Part shown: positions 27,197 to 36,988 of the stretch, in pieces
Numbering within the stretch: position 1 is the stretch's first letter
How the letters are laid out: each line of letters starts with the position of its first letter
From: CBDATB01 sp965199745
GTDB taxonomy: Bacteria > Bacteroidota > Bacteroidia > Cytophagales > Flammeovirgaceae
Direction of reading: 5' to 3'
NCBI GenBank assembly: GCA_965199745.1
Contig: CBDATB010000015.1
Span: forward strand, 310,001-374,000
Length of the DNA stretch: 64,000 nt
Program-made: the position numbers and the translations under genes
Notes under the pieces: generated by a model
What the model was told of the DNA's origin: nothing
What the model saw: only the letters and a program-made list of their open reading frames with translations
Databases searched by the model: none

Positions 27197-29484
27197 TTAA
27201 AGGTTTAGCCAATAAGTCAGTTTTAATACCACAGCACGACCTTTTATTCCCAGAGGATTCTTAATGTCTGAAAAATAATTATCTGTATATACAAAAAACA
27301 AATCAGAAACAGGCTTAAAACGCCATTGTAGGCGGGCGTTAATATTCATACTACTTGGTTTATTGCTGCGAAACTGACTTCCAGACTCGTTTAAGTTACT
27401 AATGCCATCTTGGTTATTATATTGGATAAATACTGTCAAAAACAAATTGCGCGTAAAAGTAAAATCAATTCTGGGTCCTATTAACAACAAATCAGCGTCG
27501 TTATAAGGATGTGGGAGTCTGATACGGTTATAATTATAACTCAGGGCAAAAACCATCTGAGGCTGTATGCGATAATTGATGCTACCCTGCACGTTGAAGC
27601 GTGTTCCATTAAAATATTTTGAATAAAATCCTGAAGACTCAACGAAAAATAATTTTCTTCTATCTGAATTATACTCCCAGCCTACACCGCCGTAATGATA
27701 ATCGGTATCGGAGGGTAACTCTGCTCCGCTTGTCCCACTCGGATCGAAGCTATCAAAGAGATAAGTATAAATATACCTTCCTCCCAAACTCAAAGAAGAA
27801 GAATTTTGAAGCCTCACTTCATAATCAATATTAACAACGGCGTCTGTTACACTAAACTGATTATTCCATTGATACTCTACAAATAAGCCCGGCCCATGCC
27901 GATTAACTGTTTTTGTATTGGGGTAAAAGTTGTAATCAAACCCGGCTGCAACTCTATGCACATTTTTACGTGGCACAAAACCAACTTCTGCGTTAAAATT
28001 TTCTCCAATGGTATAAGCCGAAATAAAGAAATTAATCTTTGGTATGCGATAAGCTATGAATCCGCCGGCAGTACCCTGCCCCGTGTTAATACCAGGTGTG
28101 ATAGATTGATGATAATAAACTTTTCCATTCCACTGACCATTGGCAGAGCGCAAATTATACTCTATACCTGCCACACGGTTTAGGCTATCTAAATCATACA
28201 AATACTGCTTATCTGTATTATTGAACATGGGTTGCTTATTGGCAAAAAAGGCAGTAATATTAGAATTGATAAACAACTTTCTTTGCACAGCCGCAACACC
28301 ATAATTAAGAGAGGGTAAACGGCTTGCATCGTTCTCCGCAGTTTGAATATTCAACAAACCAATACGCCAATTATTATCCAATTTGCCACTGAGTCTTAGC
28401 CCTGCAACAATAGGAATCTGTATTCTTGTGTCTGAGGTATCTGTACCAATGCCTATGCGGCGCGAAAAAAAGGGGCGATGACTGCTGCGCATACCTAAAG
28501 AAGCGAATAAATCGGCGTTTTCAAGAAAAAACTGTCTTCTTTCGGGAAAAAAAAGCTCAAACCGGCTCAAATTAGTCTGCTGCCTGTCTACCTCGACCTG
28601 AGAAAAATCGGGATTCACCGTAATGTCTAAGTTGAGTGATGGTGTAATGCCCACTTTTATATCCCCTCCAATTCCTCTGTTAATATCTGTTGCTGTATTT
28701 TCTTCGTAGTCTTTAGTAGCACCGGCTGTTATAAAAGGAATAAAGGCAATATTTGCACCTGCTTTAGGCAACGGATCATCAAAAATAATTCTACCAGCAA
28801 AAGCCAAAGTGGATAAACGAAACCCCCTAGGTATACGAGACCAAACCGAGCGTTCGTTTTGCTTATTATCTAATCTGAAAAAATTAGCATTCCAACTAGA
28901 AGTATTTTCTTTATATCTAATTGTTTTGAATGGAATAGCCAATTCAGCCATCCAGTATCCTTCACTCCGGCTGACTTTGGAAAACCATCTATTATCCCAA
29001 GATACATCTGTACTTCCAAAGGCTCCTCCATTAGATATTAAACCTTCTCTCTGCACGCCATAGGGATTAATAGAAAAGTTAAAAGCGTTGTTAAGATCGG
29101 CAAAGGTGTCGAAAATTAAATGTAAGCCGTCTATCTGTGGTCCTTGAAAATCCCTTCTGAGAGATTGTACAATGTAAGCACCAGGAATGCTATCATACAT
29201 TTTTGCGCCTATGTAGATGAATTTATCATCAAAAGTAATTCGTATTTCACTTTGGGCTAGGGCAGCTGAAGAGTCATAAGGGAAGTTTTGATAAAAATTT
29301 TTGGCAACATCTGCCTCTTGCCAATCTTGCTCTGTTAATTGCCCATCTAAAATGATTTCATTTTTTGCTTTTTTACATGCAGTGTTCTAGTCTGTGTTTT
29401 CTCTTGCCCTTTCGCAGCATAAAAAAGACACAAAGAATGACTCACTAATAACAAATACTTAACTGTGTTTTTGAGTACTATCAT
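27197..29484 (-). CDS. DUF5916 outer-membrane protein, frame broken near N-terminus
   Basis: Large beta-barrel protein with an N-terminal CBM9-like sugar-binding-type domain, then DUF5916. The ATG at 29484 overlaps the porX stop (ATGA) and starts a signal peptide (KYLLLVSHSLCLFYAA), but this frame stops at 29347-29349 after 45 residues. The rest of the protein is in the -1 frame, open down to 27197 and carrying NEIILDGQLTEQDWQEADV, the normal start of the CBM9 fold. The switch point is the heptamer A AAA AAG (29368-29374). A -1 slip there gives an uninterrupted 762-residue protein, normal for the family. One missing base or programmed slippage could explain it. Confidence 0.78.
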
Positions 29485-31031
29485 TTGGGTGTCAATATAA
29501 CAAAAGGCACTATTATTTCTTCTAAGGAAACTCCTCCATGCTGAAAAGTATCTTTATAGTACCTCACATAATGATTATAATTATTTGGATAAGCAAAAAA
29601 ATAGTCTTCAGTAGCAAATATATAACTAGAAGATAAATTTGTCTTTGGCAGAAGAAAGTATTCGGGGTTTTTAGCCACAAATACATCTTTCTTTGCATAA
29701 GAAAGATTTTTTCCTTGTTTGTATCTTAGGTTAGCATTTGTTTCCCTATCCCCTATTACTTTAGTAGGGCGATTTACCCTAATCGTACCGTGGTCGGTAG
29801 TAATAATTACATTTGCTTTCTTCTCACTCAATATTTTTAGTGTTTCTAATAAAGAAGAATGGGCAAACCACGAACGAGTAATTGAGCGGTAGGCAGGTTC
29901 GTCAGGTGCTAGCTCACGCACCATATTGGTATCAGTGCGTGCATGAGAGAGCATATCTACAAAATTATACACAATTACATTGAGCTTATTATTTAGCATA
30001 TTGGGAATATTATCAAGGACATTTTTACCATGAGCAGCCTGAATCACTTTGTGGTATGTGGTTTTTGCACTAATCCTCAGTCTTTTTAGCTGTGCTTGTA
30101 AGAGTTCGTATTCAAATTCATTCTTACCACCTTCTTCATTATCATTTAACCACCACTGCGGGTAATGCTTGGCTATATTTTGCGGCATCATACCCGCAAA
30201 TATAGCATTACGTGCATAAGCAGTAGTAGTTGGGAGAATACAATAATACGGGGTTTCTTCTTTTACATTAAAATAATTGCTAATAGTAGGCTCTAATGTT
30301 TTCCATTGATCGTAACGCAAATTATCTATAACAATTAAAAATAATACCCCTGAGTTATCAAGATGAGGAGTGACCATTTTTTTGACTATCTGATGAGAAA
30401 GTGTAGGAGCATTTTTATCAGCACAACACCAGTCTTCGTAATGCGATTTGATAAACTTTACAAACGATGTGTTAGCTTCAGTTTTTTGCATTTCTAAAAT
30501 ATCTCTCATGCTTCTGTACTCGGTATTATGAATTTCTAAATCCCAGTGTACTATTTTTTTATATATCTCTATCCAGTCGTTATAATCTACATAGTCCGAA
30601 AGTGCCATAGTAATCTTTTGGAATTCTTGCTGATAGCTCAAATTTGTTCGCTCCGAGACAATACGTGTTTTGTCAAGATTCTTTTTTAAAGAGAGAAGAA
30701 TTTGATTAGGATTGATTGGCTTAATCAAATAGTCTGCAATTTTAGAGCCTATTGCTTCTTCCATAATATACTCTTCTTCACTTTTGGTAATCATCACGAC
30801 CGGTATATTCGGCTTAACAGATTTAATTCTACTGAGTGTTTCCAGACCGCTCATGCCCGGCATATTTTCATCGAGGAATATAATATCGAAGTATGCCTGC
30901 GTACATTTTTCTAATGCTTCAGCACCATTATTAACTGCCGTTACATTACATCCTCGTTTGTGGAGAAATAAAATATGGGGCTTTAGCAAATCTATTTCAT
31001 CATCTGCCCAAAGTATATTATATTGATGCAT
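29481..31031 (-). CDS. porX: PorX-like response regulator with PglZ domain
   Basis: Two-component regulator that controls the type IX secretion system in Porphyromonas, where it works with PorY and the sigma factor SigP. The 516 residues start with a receiver domain: acidic pocket ADDE (9-12), phosphoacceptor Asp54 in IIFLDENMPGMSG, Thr82 and Lys104. After a helical linker there is a PglZ/alkaline-phosphatase-superfamily domain (about 215-510) with FLIVIDNLRYDQW, LPTTTAYARNAIF and TTDHGT metal-ligand segments. It lies 5 bases after the alpha/beta hydrolase stop and overlaps the DUF5916 start. No partner kinase gene is adjacent. Confidence 0.92.
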   Translation of the reverse strand: MHQYNILWADDEIDLLKPHILFLHKRGCNVTAVNNGAEALEKCTQAYFDIIFLDENMPGMSGLETLSRIKSVKPNIPVVMITKSEEEYIMEEAIGSKIADYLIKPINPNQILLSLKKNLDKTRIVSERTNLSYQQEFQKITMALSDYVDYNDWIEIYKKIVHWDLEIHNTEYRSMRDILEMQKTEANTSFVKFIKSHYEDWCCADKNAPTLSHQIVKKMVTPHLDNSGVLFLIVIDNLRYDQWKTLEPTISNYFNVKEETPYYCILPTTTAYARNAIFAGMMPQNIAKHYPQWWLNDNEEGGKNEFEYELLQAQLKRLRISAKTTYHKVIQAAHGKNVLDNIPNMLNNKLNVIVYNFVDMLSHARTDTNMVRELAPDEPAYRSITRSWFAHSSLLETLKILSEKKANVIITTDHGTIRVNRPTKVIGDRETNANLRYKQGKNLSYAKKDVFVAKNPEYFLLPKTNLSSSYIFATEDYFFAYPNNYNHYVRYYKDTFQHGGVSLEEIIVPFVILTPK

Positions 31032-31036
31032 GTCTG

Positions 31037-31792
31037 CTATATAAAATTTTTAATAATGTTAATAATTTCAACAGGCTTTTCTGCATGCACCCAATGCCCA
31101 GCGTTCTGAACAGTTTCAACACGAGATAACGGAAAATATTTTTTTATTTTTTGCATATCTTGTGCATTTATATAACCAGATTTACCACCCTTGATAAATA
31201 GAGTAGGACATTTGTGAGCTTTCTGTAGCTGTAGAGCAGCTCCCACGTTAGTTATATTTTTTGTAAGTGAAATAAGGTTTACACGCCAGTGAAAGACTTG
31301 ATATTGCCTGTAAAGATTTTTTAATAAAAACTGAAGTACCCCATTTTCACGAATTAACTTAGCTAACTCTTGCTCTGCTTGTTTGCGCGTTTTTATCTTT
31401 TTAAGATTAAGCTTATTCAAAGTGTTTAAAATAGTTTGATGTTCGTGGGTAGCATACGATCTGGGTGCAATGTCTATCACCACTAGCTTGGCCGGACAAT
31501 CTGGATACTGCTCGGCAAATTGCATCACTACTTTTCCTCCCATAGAATGACCTATTAAAATCGGTTTTTTTATGCAATGACTATTGATAAATTGTCTTAG
31601 ATCTTCTGCCATTACATAATAATTGAACGAATCATCGTGGAAAGACCTCCCGTGATTGCGCTGATCTACAAGATATATTTTATAGTCAGAGGATAGTAAT
31701 TTAGCAAGCGAAAGCCAGTTATCAGAACTACCGAACAAGCCATGCAATATAATAACTGGTCTACCACAACCTAGTTCTCTGTGATAGAGCAT
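31037..31792 (-). CDS. Alpha/beta-hydrolase (YbfF-like esterase)
   Basis: Serine esterase or thioesterase of the alpha/beta-hydrolase fold. The 251-residue protein has the oxyanion segment ILHGLFGSSDNW (about 16-27), the nucleophile elbow LIGHSMGGKVV (Ser about 93-98), an Asp-bearing strand and a late His in NAGHWVHAEKP. The text resembles YbfF-type esterases. There is no signal peptide, so it is cytoplasmic. It precedes porX by 5 bases and follows a small exported protein by 28 bases, suggesting co-transcription. Substrate unknown. Confidence 0.88.
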   Translation of the reverse strand: MLYHRELGCGRPVIILHGLFGSSDNWLSLAKLLSSDYKIYLVDQRNHGRSFHDDSFNYYVMAEDLRQFINSHCIKKPILIGHSMGGKVVMQFAEQYPDCPAKLVVIDIAPRSYATHEHQTILNTLNKLNLKKIKTRKQAEQELAKLIRENGVLQFLLKNLYRQYQVFHWRVNLISLTKNITNVGAALQLQKAHKCPTLFIKGGKSGYINAQDMQKIKKYFPLSRVETVQNAGHWVHAEKPVEIINIIKNFI

Positions 31793-31820
31793 GTTTAATA
31801 CAGTTTAATCAATACTGAAT

Positions 31821-32183
31821 TTATTCAGGAGAAATAACTATTATCATTTTATAAAAAAGCTTCTTATCAAATTTAGGGGTTTTCACCCCTTTTCCATTAT
31901 TATTTCTTTTACCTTTCTCTACACGAATATAGTAAGTATGAGAAGAAAGACTTTTAAAGGTAATCATACCTCTTTTATTAGTTTTTGATACTTTAGTTTT
32001 TATCGATTTTGTATCAGTGAGGTAGTCACTTTTAGACGTATATAACTTTACTGTGGCTTCCGGCTCGGGATTGCCCAGCTCATTCACAACTGCAATTTTA
32101 AGAACAACAGGTATGCCACCACCGCCATAGCTGCAAAAAGTGATTAGTAAAAAGTTTAGTGCTATTATTAGTTTATATTTCAT
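31821..32183 (-). CDS. Small exported protein, Ig/prealbumin-like, unknown
   Basis: From the ATG at 32183 (MKYKLIIALNFLLIT) it has 120 residues; an in-frame ATG at 32207 would add eight residues before the signal peptide. After cleavage near residue 18-20 comes a GGGG stretch, then a beta-sandwich-like sequence (KIAVVNELGNPEPEATVKLY, then a Lys-rich strand and GMITFKSLSSHTYYIRVEKG) of the kind found in carboxypeptidase-regulatory-like domains. I do not recognise a named family. It starts the run toward the hydrolase and porX, after a strong terminator that ends the gld operon. Confidence 0.6.
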   Translation of the reverse strand: MKYKLIIALNFLLITFCSYGGGGIPVVLKIAVVNELGNPEPEATVKLYTSKSDYLTDTKSIKTKVSKTNKRGMITFKSLSSHTYYIRVEKGKRNNNGKGVKTPKFDKKLFYKMIIVISPE

Positions 32184-32236
32184 TAGTTTATTTAGTTGGA
32201 AGGCCAAAGGTAATTACAATAGTCATATATATAAAG

Positions 32237-32266
32237 AAAGAAAGCTATCTGTAGATAGCTTTCTTT
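32237..32266 (-). terminator. Terminator after the gldKLMN operon
   Basis: AAAGAAAGCTATCT and AGATAGCTTTCTTT form a perfect 14-bp stem with a 2-base loop, 32 bases past the gldN stop. The stem itself supplies U-rich ends in both directions, so it may also insulate the small exported gene downstream. Confidence 0.75.
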
Positions 32267-32297
32267 GAGGATAAAAATATAACAGATGTATATTTTT

Positions 32298-33176
32298 TTA
32301 ATAAGACCAAAGCTCTGCTTCATAATTCAGCAGTTTGTGTTCATACTCTAATTCTTTGGCTAGAGCAAGTCTTTGGTTGTTATTATAAATATCCACTACA
32401 TACAAGTCTTTGGGATTAGCGTACTTTACAAGTGTTGCAGAATATAACCTCAGATCAAAAGCGTCGGCAAAATTTCTGTTTTCAGCAATATTTTTTGGAT
32501 TATACCAGACAGCGTAGGGGTTGTCTGTAAAAACATTTTCAACCAATTCTTTATACGAAAACACAGCTAATACCTTATCCAGGCCTGTAGGCAAAAGTTC
32601 GCCGGGAATAATTAACTCTACAGACTGTATGTCGTAGTAAATTCTTGAGCGTTTTTTATCAAATAATATATCTTGCTTGAACTGAAATAATGTAATCTGG
32701 CTAGGCCAAAATTCTTCAGTACCTTCTGTATCGTTATCGCCGCCATCATCAGTGCCGCTGCTATCGTCCCAGCCGCCGCCCCAGTCCTCGTCGCCTCCAC
32801 CGCCGTCCCAATCATCACCTCCAGCATTATCATCACCATCATCTGCTCCAGGTACTTTGAGATTTTCTAAAAACTCTTGCAAACTCATACGCGTGTTAAG
32901 AGAATCATTTTTGAAAGGACGTAGGATCTGGTTCTTCACCGCATCAATAATCACTTTAGATAGCTCGTCATTCTGAGCAAAGAATGGTTCATTCTGCTTT
33001 TCTCTGATGTCCATTTTGAGCCACACCGTGTTTTTGTACATAATATCGGCTTGCCTAATAGGTCTTACTGAGTTAGAATTATAAGTGTTTTGATCTAGTT
33101 CTTGTGCATTTACCATTGCAAAACAGAGCAAGGGTAAGATCAAGTAACTAAACAGATTTTTTAACGTCTTTCTCAT
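32298..33176 (-). CDS. gldN: T9SS/gliding protein GldN with Asp/Gly-rich insert
   Basis: Periplasmic GldN (PorN), partner of GldK in the ring of the type IX secretion system. The 292 residues have a signal peptide (cleavage near VNAQ, about 25), the GldN core, and the usual late segments VDIYNNNQRLALAKE and LLNYEAEL. Unusually, residues about 110-155 are an Asp/Gly-rich stretch (short runs such as DDGDD and WDGGGGDED) with little else; most GldN proteins I know of lack it. It might bind calcium or be a flexible spacer. It is the last gene of the run and follows gldM by 25 bases. Confidence 0.88.
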   Translation of the reverse strand: MRKTLKNLFSYLILPLLCFAMVNAQELDQNTYNSNSVRPIRQADIMYKNTVWLKMDIREKQNEPFFAQNDELSKVIIDAVKNQILRPFKNDSLNTRMSLQEFLENLKVPGADDGDDNAGGDDWDGGGGDEDWGGGWDDSSGTDDGGDNDTEGTEEFWPSQITLFQFKQDILFDKKRSRIYYDIQSVELIIPGELLPTGLDKVLAVFSYKELVENVFTDNPYAVWYNPKNIAENRNFADAFDLRLYSATLVKYANPKDLYVVDIYNNNQRLALAKELEYEHKLLNYEAELWSY

Positions 33177-33201
33177 AGTTTTGATTATTTTTAGCTAAAG
33201 T

Positions 33202-34809
33202 TTACTTAGTTAAAGGTATGGTAACAACAATGATACCCAGTCCTTTCACGTCTTCTATTTTATTCTGAAAATTCTGCCTTTTTACCTTTTTGACTTCTAT
33301 TACGATGCGATCTCCAGGTTTGGCTTTTTGGGTAAGTGTTCCGAGACTAACTTTTTCTTTCTTTACCCGCATTGGCTGTCCTACAGCTCTTTTACCTCTT
33401 GCCAAGGTAATTTCCCACTGAACCACTCTATAACGGGCATCTTTTGGTAAAAACTCTGCAAAACTTTTATCAGGTATTGCTTTGGCTTCTAAACTACGAA
33501 TATTATTAGCACTCACACCGTTCTTTAAGTCTATTTCTCTACCTCTTGAAGTAAATCTAATGGTAGGAATAGGAACACGCCTTACTTTAAAGTTTTCAGT
33601 ACTCAGTCTATTACCCCCGCTAGAAACATTCAAGGAAACCTTGCCTCTATTAGGAACAACTGTAATAAAACCTTTTTTAGCACCTTTGATTACTTGTGCG
33701 CCTGTTGCTGTAAAACTAGGATCATAAGCCGAACCGAGTGCGGGTACTTGTACATTCAATTCATTACCACAATTAAGGTATAAAGCACTCACTGCAGCTG
33801 CCTGTATTTGCACAACAGGCTTTGCTACAATATACTCTTCATCTACATAAAAAGTAGTGTCACCAAAAGGTCCGTTGAAAGTGATTTCTCCTTTCCAGCG
33901 TTTTGAGATTTTACCTTCTTTATTATATTTACCTCCGCTGGTAGAAAATTCAATTTGACCTATGCCTTCTTCCACCTTTATGGAATTACCGTTGAAAGTC
34001 ATTCTTGGTTTTACGGTAGAAGATGAAGCTGACAAAAACATTTGTGCTTTATATTTGGTACCAGCAGCAACTATCTTAGACTCAGGCTTTACAACAGCAA
34101 TGATTTTATCGAATCTAAACTCTGCGGCACCTACATCTTCTGCTAAACGCTCTAAAACCTGGCTTTCAACCCTAGCAACTTCAGATTTGAATTGACTTAA
34201 CACTGCCAAACAAGCTGCTGTTGGGGTATGGTCAAAGTTAAGATGAGCAAAGTCCTTATTTCTCTGGTGGTCATCATTTTTAAACTCAGGTATATCTTTG
34301 GCGGCTAAGGCTAATAGAGGCAAATTTAAGGAGTCGTGTAAGGAGTTAATTTCTCTAACATAATTATTGAGTTTGTCTTCTAGCTCGTATGCTGAACCGC
34401 TTTCAGATCCTGTCGGACCTAGTGTCCAAGCCATCTGTTTATCATAACCAGATGCGTCTACGAGCTTGTCAGTTTCAGTGTCACGTCCACCTGATTTTTC
34501 CACAAGAGTTTTCCTGAACTGAGACAGATAAGTCATCATATCTTGGGTCAAATCATGAGCCTTATGAGCTCTGTTAAGCACATCTACATCAAGATCTTTA
34601 TTGCCTTTATCTTCCACTTGTTGTTCTATCGCATGAATTTTATCATCGTTTTTCTCTCTCGTAACCCCAACGGCGTGTAGTAGGCTTTGGTCAATAAAAA
34701 TGAATTTGTCTAATACTGCATTACTCACTTGTAAGGCGAGCAGACACAAAAGTACTAAGTACATCATGTTGATCATCTGCTGCCTAGGGCTTAGTTTTGG
34801 TCCTGCCAT
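33202..34809 (-). CDS. gldM: T9SS/gliding motor protein GldM
   Basis: Single-span inner-membrane protein (PorM) whose periplasmic arm transmits proton-driven rotation from GldL to the outer-membrane ring. The 535 residues show the short cytoplasmic start MAGPKLSPRQQMINMMY, the transmembrane helix (about 15-33), a helical domain and several Ig-like beta domains up to the C-terminus (VKGLGIIVVTIPL). Length is usual (about 515-530). It lies 34 bases after gldL and 25 before gldN, in the invariant gldLMN order. Confidence 0.95.
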   Translation of the reverse strand: MAGPKLSPRQQMINMMYLVLLCLLALQVSNAVLDKFIFIDQSLLHAVGVTREKNDDKIHAIEQQVEDKGNKDLDVDVLNRAHKAHDLTQDMMTYLSQFRKTLVEKSGGRDTETDKLVDASGYDKQMAWTLGPTGSESGSAYELEDKLNNYVREINSLHDSLNLPLLALAAKDIPEFKNDDHQRNKDFAHLNFDHTPTAACLAVLSQFKSEVARVESQVLERLAEDVGAAEFRFDKIIAVVKPESKIVAAGTKYKAQMFLSASSSTVKPRMTFNGNSIKVEEGIGQIEFSTSGGKYNKEGKISKRWKGEITFNGPFGDTTFYVDEEYIVAKPVVQIQAAAVSALYLNCGNELNVQVPALGSAYDPSFTATGAQVIKGAKKGFITVVPNRGKVSLNVSSGGNRLSTENFKVRRVPIPTIRFTSRGREIDLKNGVSANNIRSLEAKAIPDKSFAEFLPKDARYRVVQWEITLARGKRAVGQPMRVKKEKVSLGTLTQKAKPGDRIVIEVKKVKRQNFQNKIEDVKGLGIIVVTIPLTK

Positions 34810-34843
34810 AATTTATAATATTAAACTAAATAATTAATTAATT

Positions 34844-35650
34844 CTAGCTTTTCATGGCAGCCAACATGTTACCATATACCTTGTTTAATTGAGTCAAGTT
34901 AGTGGTCAAGTCGGCTACTTGATTTTTAAATTGTGCAGATTCTTTACTAGCGTCAGACATGTTTTCCATGGCATTAGTCAGATTTAAATAAAATTTATTC
35001 ATTGCTTTCAAATGACTATTAGCATCTTTTAATTCCATTTCATAAACAGCATTTAAAGCACCTATATTTCTTGTCATCGACTGCACTTGCTGATGATACT
35101 CCTGAGCACCTTCACTGGCTCGTGCTATTTTATCTATACCACTTGAAGCAGCTCCAAAGGACTGTGTTAGTGTGGTAATAGAGCCAGAAGCTTGTTGTAA
35201 GTTCTTTGTATACTGATTTGAAGCAGCACTTATATTACTGATATCTTTAATTTGAGTAACAGAGCTATTAAGCTTTTCTATTCCTTCGCCAAAATTCTTA
35301 AAAGTATCTGCGGATAGTCCGGCTTCACCGATTAGTTTATCAACACTTGCTATGGCAGCTAAAGACTTTTTATCATCTTTTTTAGCAAGGGCAGGGGAGG
35401 TGTCTTCATCTAGCTCAGGATAAACTTTTTCCCAGTTATAGTATTTTTCGGGAGGAGGAGCTGGTTGAAATACACCCAGGAAGAAGATAGTAGCTTCTGT
35501 AAGCAAACCTACTATCAGCATAATACTAGCACCGCTATAGTGTTGTATTTTAAATAGCGCACCAACAATTACTATGGAGGATCCTACAGCAGTAATCTTA
35601 GGTACTAAAACACGATTAAATTGCTCTATCATTGATTCTTGATGTTTCAT
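34844..35650 (-). CDS. gldL: T9SS/gliding motor protein GldL
   Basis: Two-span inner-membrane stator of the T9SS motor. The 268 residues have transmembrane helices at about 17-34 and 40-60, the second containing a Glu (about 52, in GLLTEATIFFLGVF) at the position of the proton-carrying Glu49 of F. johnsoniae GldL. After FQPAPPPEKYYNW comes a long cytoplasmic region rich in coiled coil and Asn/Gln/Ser (about 100-268). It is separated from gldK by 184 bases, which is long for this operon, and is followed by gldM 34 bases on. Confidence 0.95.
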   Translation of the reverse strand: MKHQESMIEQFNRVLVPKITAVGSSIVIVGALFKIQHYSGASIMLIVGLLTEATIFFLGVFQPAPPPEKYYNWEKVYPELDEDTSPALAKKDDKKSLAAIASVDKLIGEAGLSADTFKNFGEGIEKLNSSVTQIKDISNISAASNQYTKNLQQASGSITTLTQSFGAASSGIDKIARASEGAQEYHQQVQSMTRNIGALNAVYEMELKDANSHLKAMNKFYLNLTNAMENMSDASKESAQFKNQVADLTTNLTQLNKVYGNMLAAMKS

Positions 35651-35834
35651 CTTAATTTGACTTTTGGTTTAATGCTTAAAATTTGGAACTAACTGAAATG
35701 AGTTACACAGAAGGTAAATCTTTCTGGATTTTATGCTATATTTTATGACAAAATAAATAAAAAACGCTTCGGTGATGTAGGTTTTAGCTACCTCTTTTGA
35801 CTGTATGCGGATAGTCAGAATATTTTTAAAAAAA

Positions 35835-36872
35835 TCAAAATTCATATCCTGACGATCTTCCCAAGTGAGTCATAGCACACCTGAAACCAATGTACGAGCG
35901 GGCTGTGTCTTGATATTCATAAGAGCGCGTACCAGTCTCTACATAAAAAGGAATATCTTTCCAAGAGCCACCTCTAATTACTTTTCGCGGTTCATTTTCA
36001 TCAAAATAAGTAGGGTTCAGATCCCAGACAACAGCCATGCTGGCAGGGTGGAAGGCGTCTTCGCACCATTCGGATACATTACCAGACATATCGTATAGCC
36101 CAAAGCCGTTGGCAAAGTAAGAAGCCACAGGAGCTGTGTATTGAAATCCGTCATCGTAATAATTTCCCCTGCCCGGCTTAAAGTTGGCCAAAGCGCAGCC
36201 TTTACCGTTTCTGATGTAGGGTCCGCCCCAAGGGTATTTTGCCATGTCCAAGCCGCCTCTGGCAGCATACTCCCATTCTGCCTCCGAAGGCAATCTGAAA
36301 TTGGGTAAAGCGAACTGTCCTTGCTCTTGCCTGAAAGCATTCAAATAGTAAGTACGCCATTTAGAAAACTCTGCTGCTGCAAACCAATTTACTCCTACGA
36401 CAGGGTAATTGTCAAATGCGGGGTGAAAGAAGTAATACTGTGTCATCGGATCTCCTAAATGATACGCAAAATCTCTTACCCAAACAGTTGTATCGGGGTA
36501 GAGTTGTTCCATTACATCTTCCAGCACCCATTCTTCGCTAGTGTCGGATGCCTCGATCATGTATTCTACGAACTGCCTGTACTCGTTGTTAGTAATTTCA
36601 GTATCGTCCATATAAAAGCCACCAATAGTAATTTGCCTGTTCATATTAATCTTAGAGGAAGTAATATCTTCATCTGCTTGTCCCATATGAAAAGTTCCAG
36701 GGGGTATAAAAGTCATTCCGTAAGGAACTACTTGTTGTTCCCAAGCTCTTCCTTGAACACCTACCAGTTCACCTCCGTCTCCGTAATCAGTTGATAAGAA
36801 AGAGCAGCCTTGCATGGCGAAGCTGAGTAAGAAGATTGCAACAACATGCTTGACGAAATGAAATTTGTTCAT
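35835..36872 (-). CDS. gldK: T9SS/gliding lipoprotein GldK
   Basis: Outer-membrane lipoprotein (PorK) that forms the T9SS ring with GldN. I use the ATG at 36872, giving 345 residues and a lipoprotein signal (VVAIFLLSFAMQGC); an earlier in-frame ATG at 36929 would place 19 extra residues before it. The body is a formylglycine-generating-enzyme-like (SUMF1) fold with GMTFIPPGTFHMGQ, FYMDDTEITNNEYRQF, VVGVNWFAAAEFSKW, FRLPSEAEWEYAARGG and DMSGNVSEWCED. The catalytic activity of FGE enzymes is not expected here. GldJ, the close paralogue, lacks this neighbourhood. Confidence 0.94.
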   Translation of the reverse strand: MNKFHFVKHVVAIFLLSFAMQGCSFLSTDYGDGGELVGVQGRAWEQQVVPYGMTFIPPGTFHMGQADEDITSSKINMNRQITIGGFYMDDTEITNNEYRQFVEYMIEASDTSEEWVLEDVMEQLYPDTTVWVRDFAYHLGDPMTQYYFFHPAFDNYPVVGVNWFAAAEFSKWRTYYLNAFRQEQGQFALPNFRLPSEAEWEYAARGGLDMAKYPWGGPYIRNGKGCALANFKPGRGNYYDDGFQYTAPVASYFANGFGLYDMSGNVSEWCEDAFHPASMAVVWDLNPTYFDENEPRKVIRGGSWKDIPFYVETGTRSYEYQDTARSYIGFRCAMTHLGRSSGYEF

Positions 36873-36928
36873 AATTTGATTAATTTTTAACACAATCTGG
36901 TTTAGTTTACTTTTTCTTGATAGGACCA

Positions 36929-36963
36929 CAAAACTACGTCTATTGTATCAAATAACATACCAA
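36929..36963 (-). promoter_or_regulatory. Possible gldK promoter
   Basis: TAGTTTTG (36929-36936, minus strand) fits TAnnTTTG and a TTG lies at 36961-36963, spacing 24 against the usual 17-23. It would place the transcript start about 50 bases before the gldK start codon. Confidence 0.35.
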
Positions 36964-36988
36964 TGGCTCCAATCATTCATTAATTATT

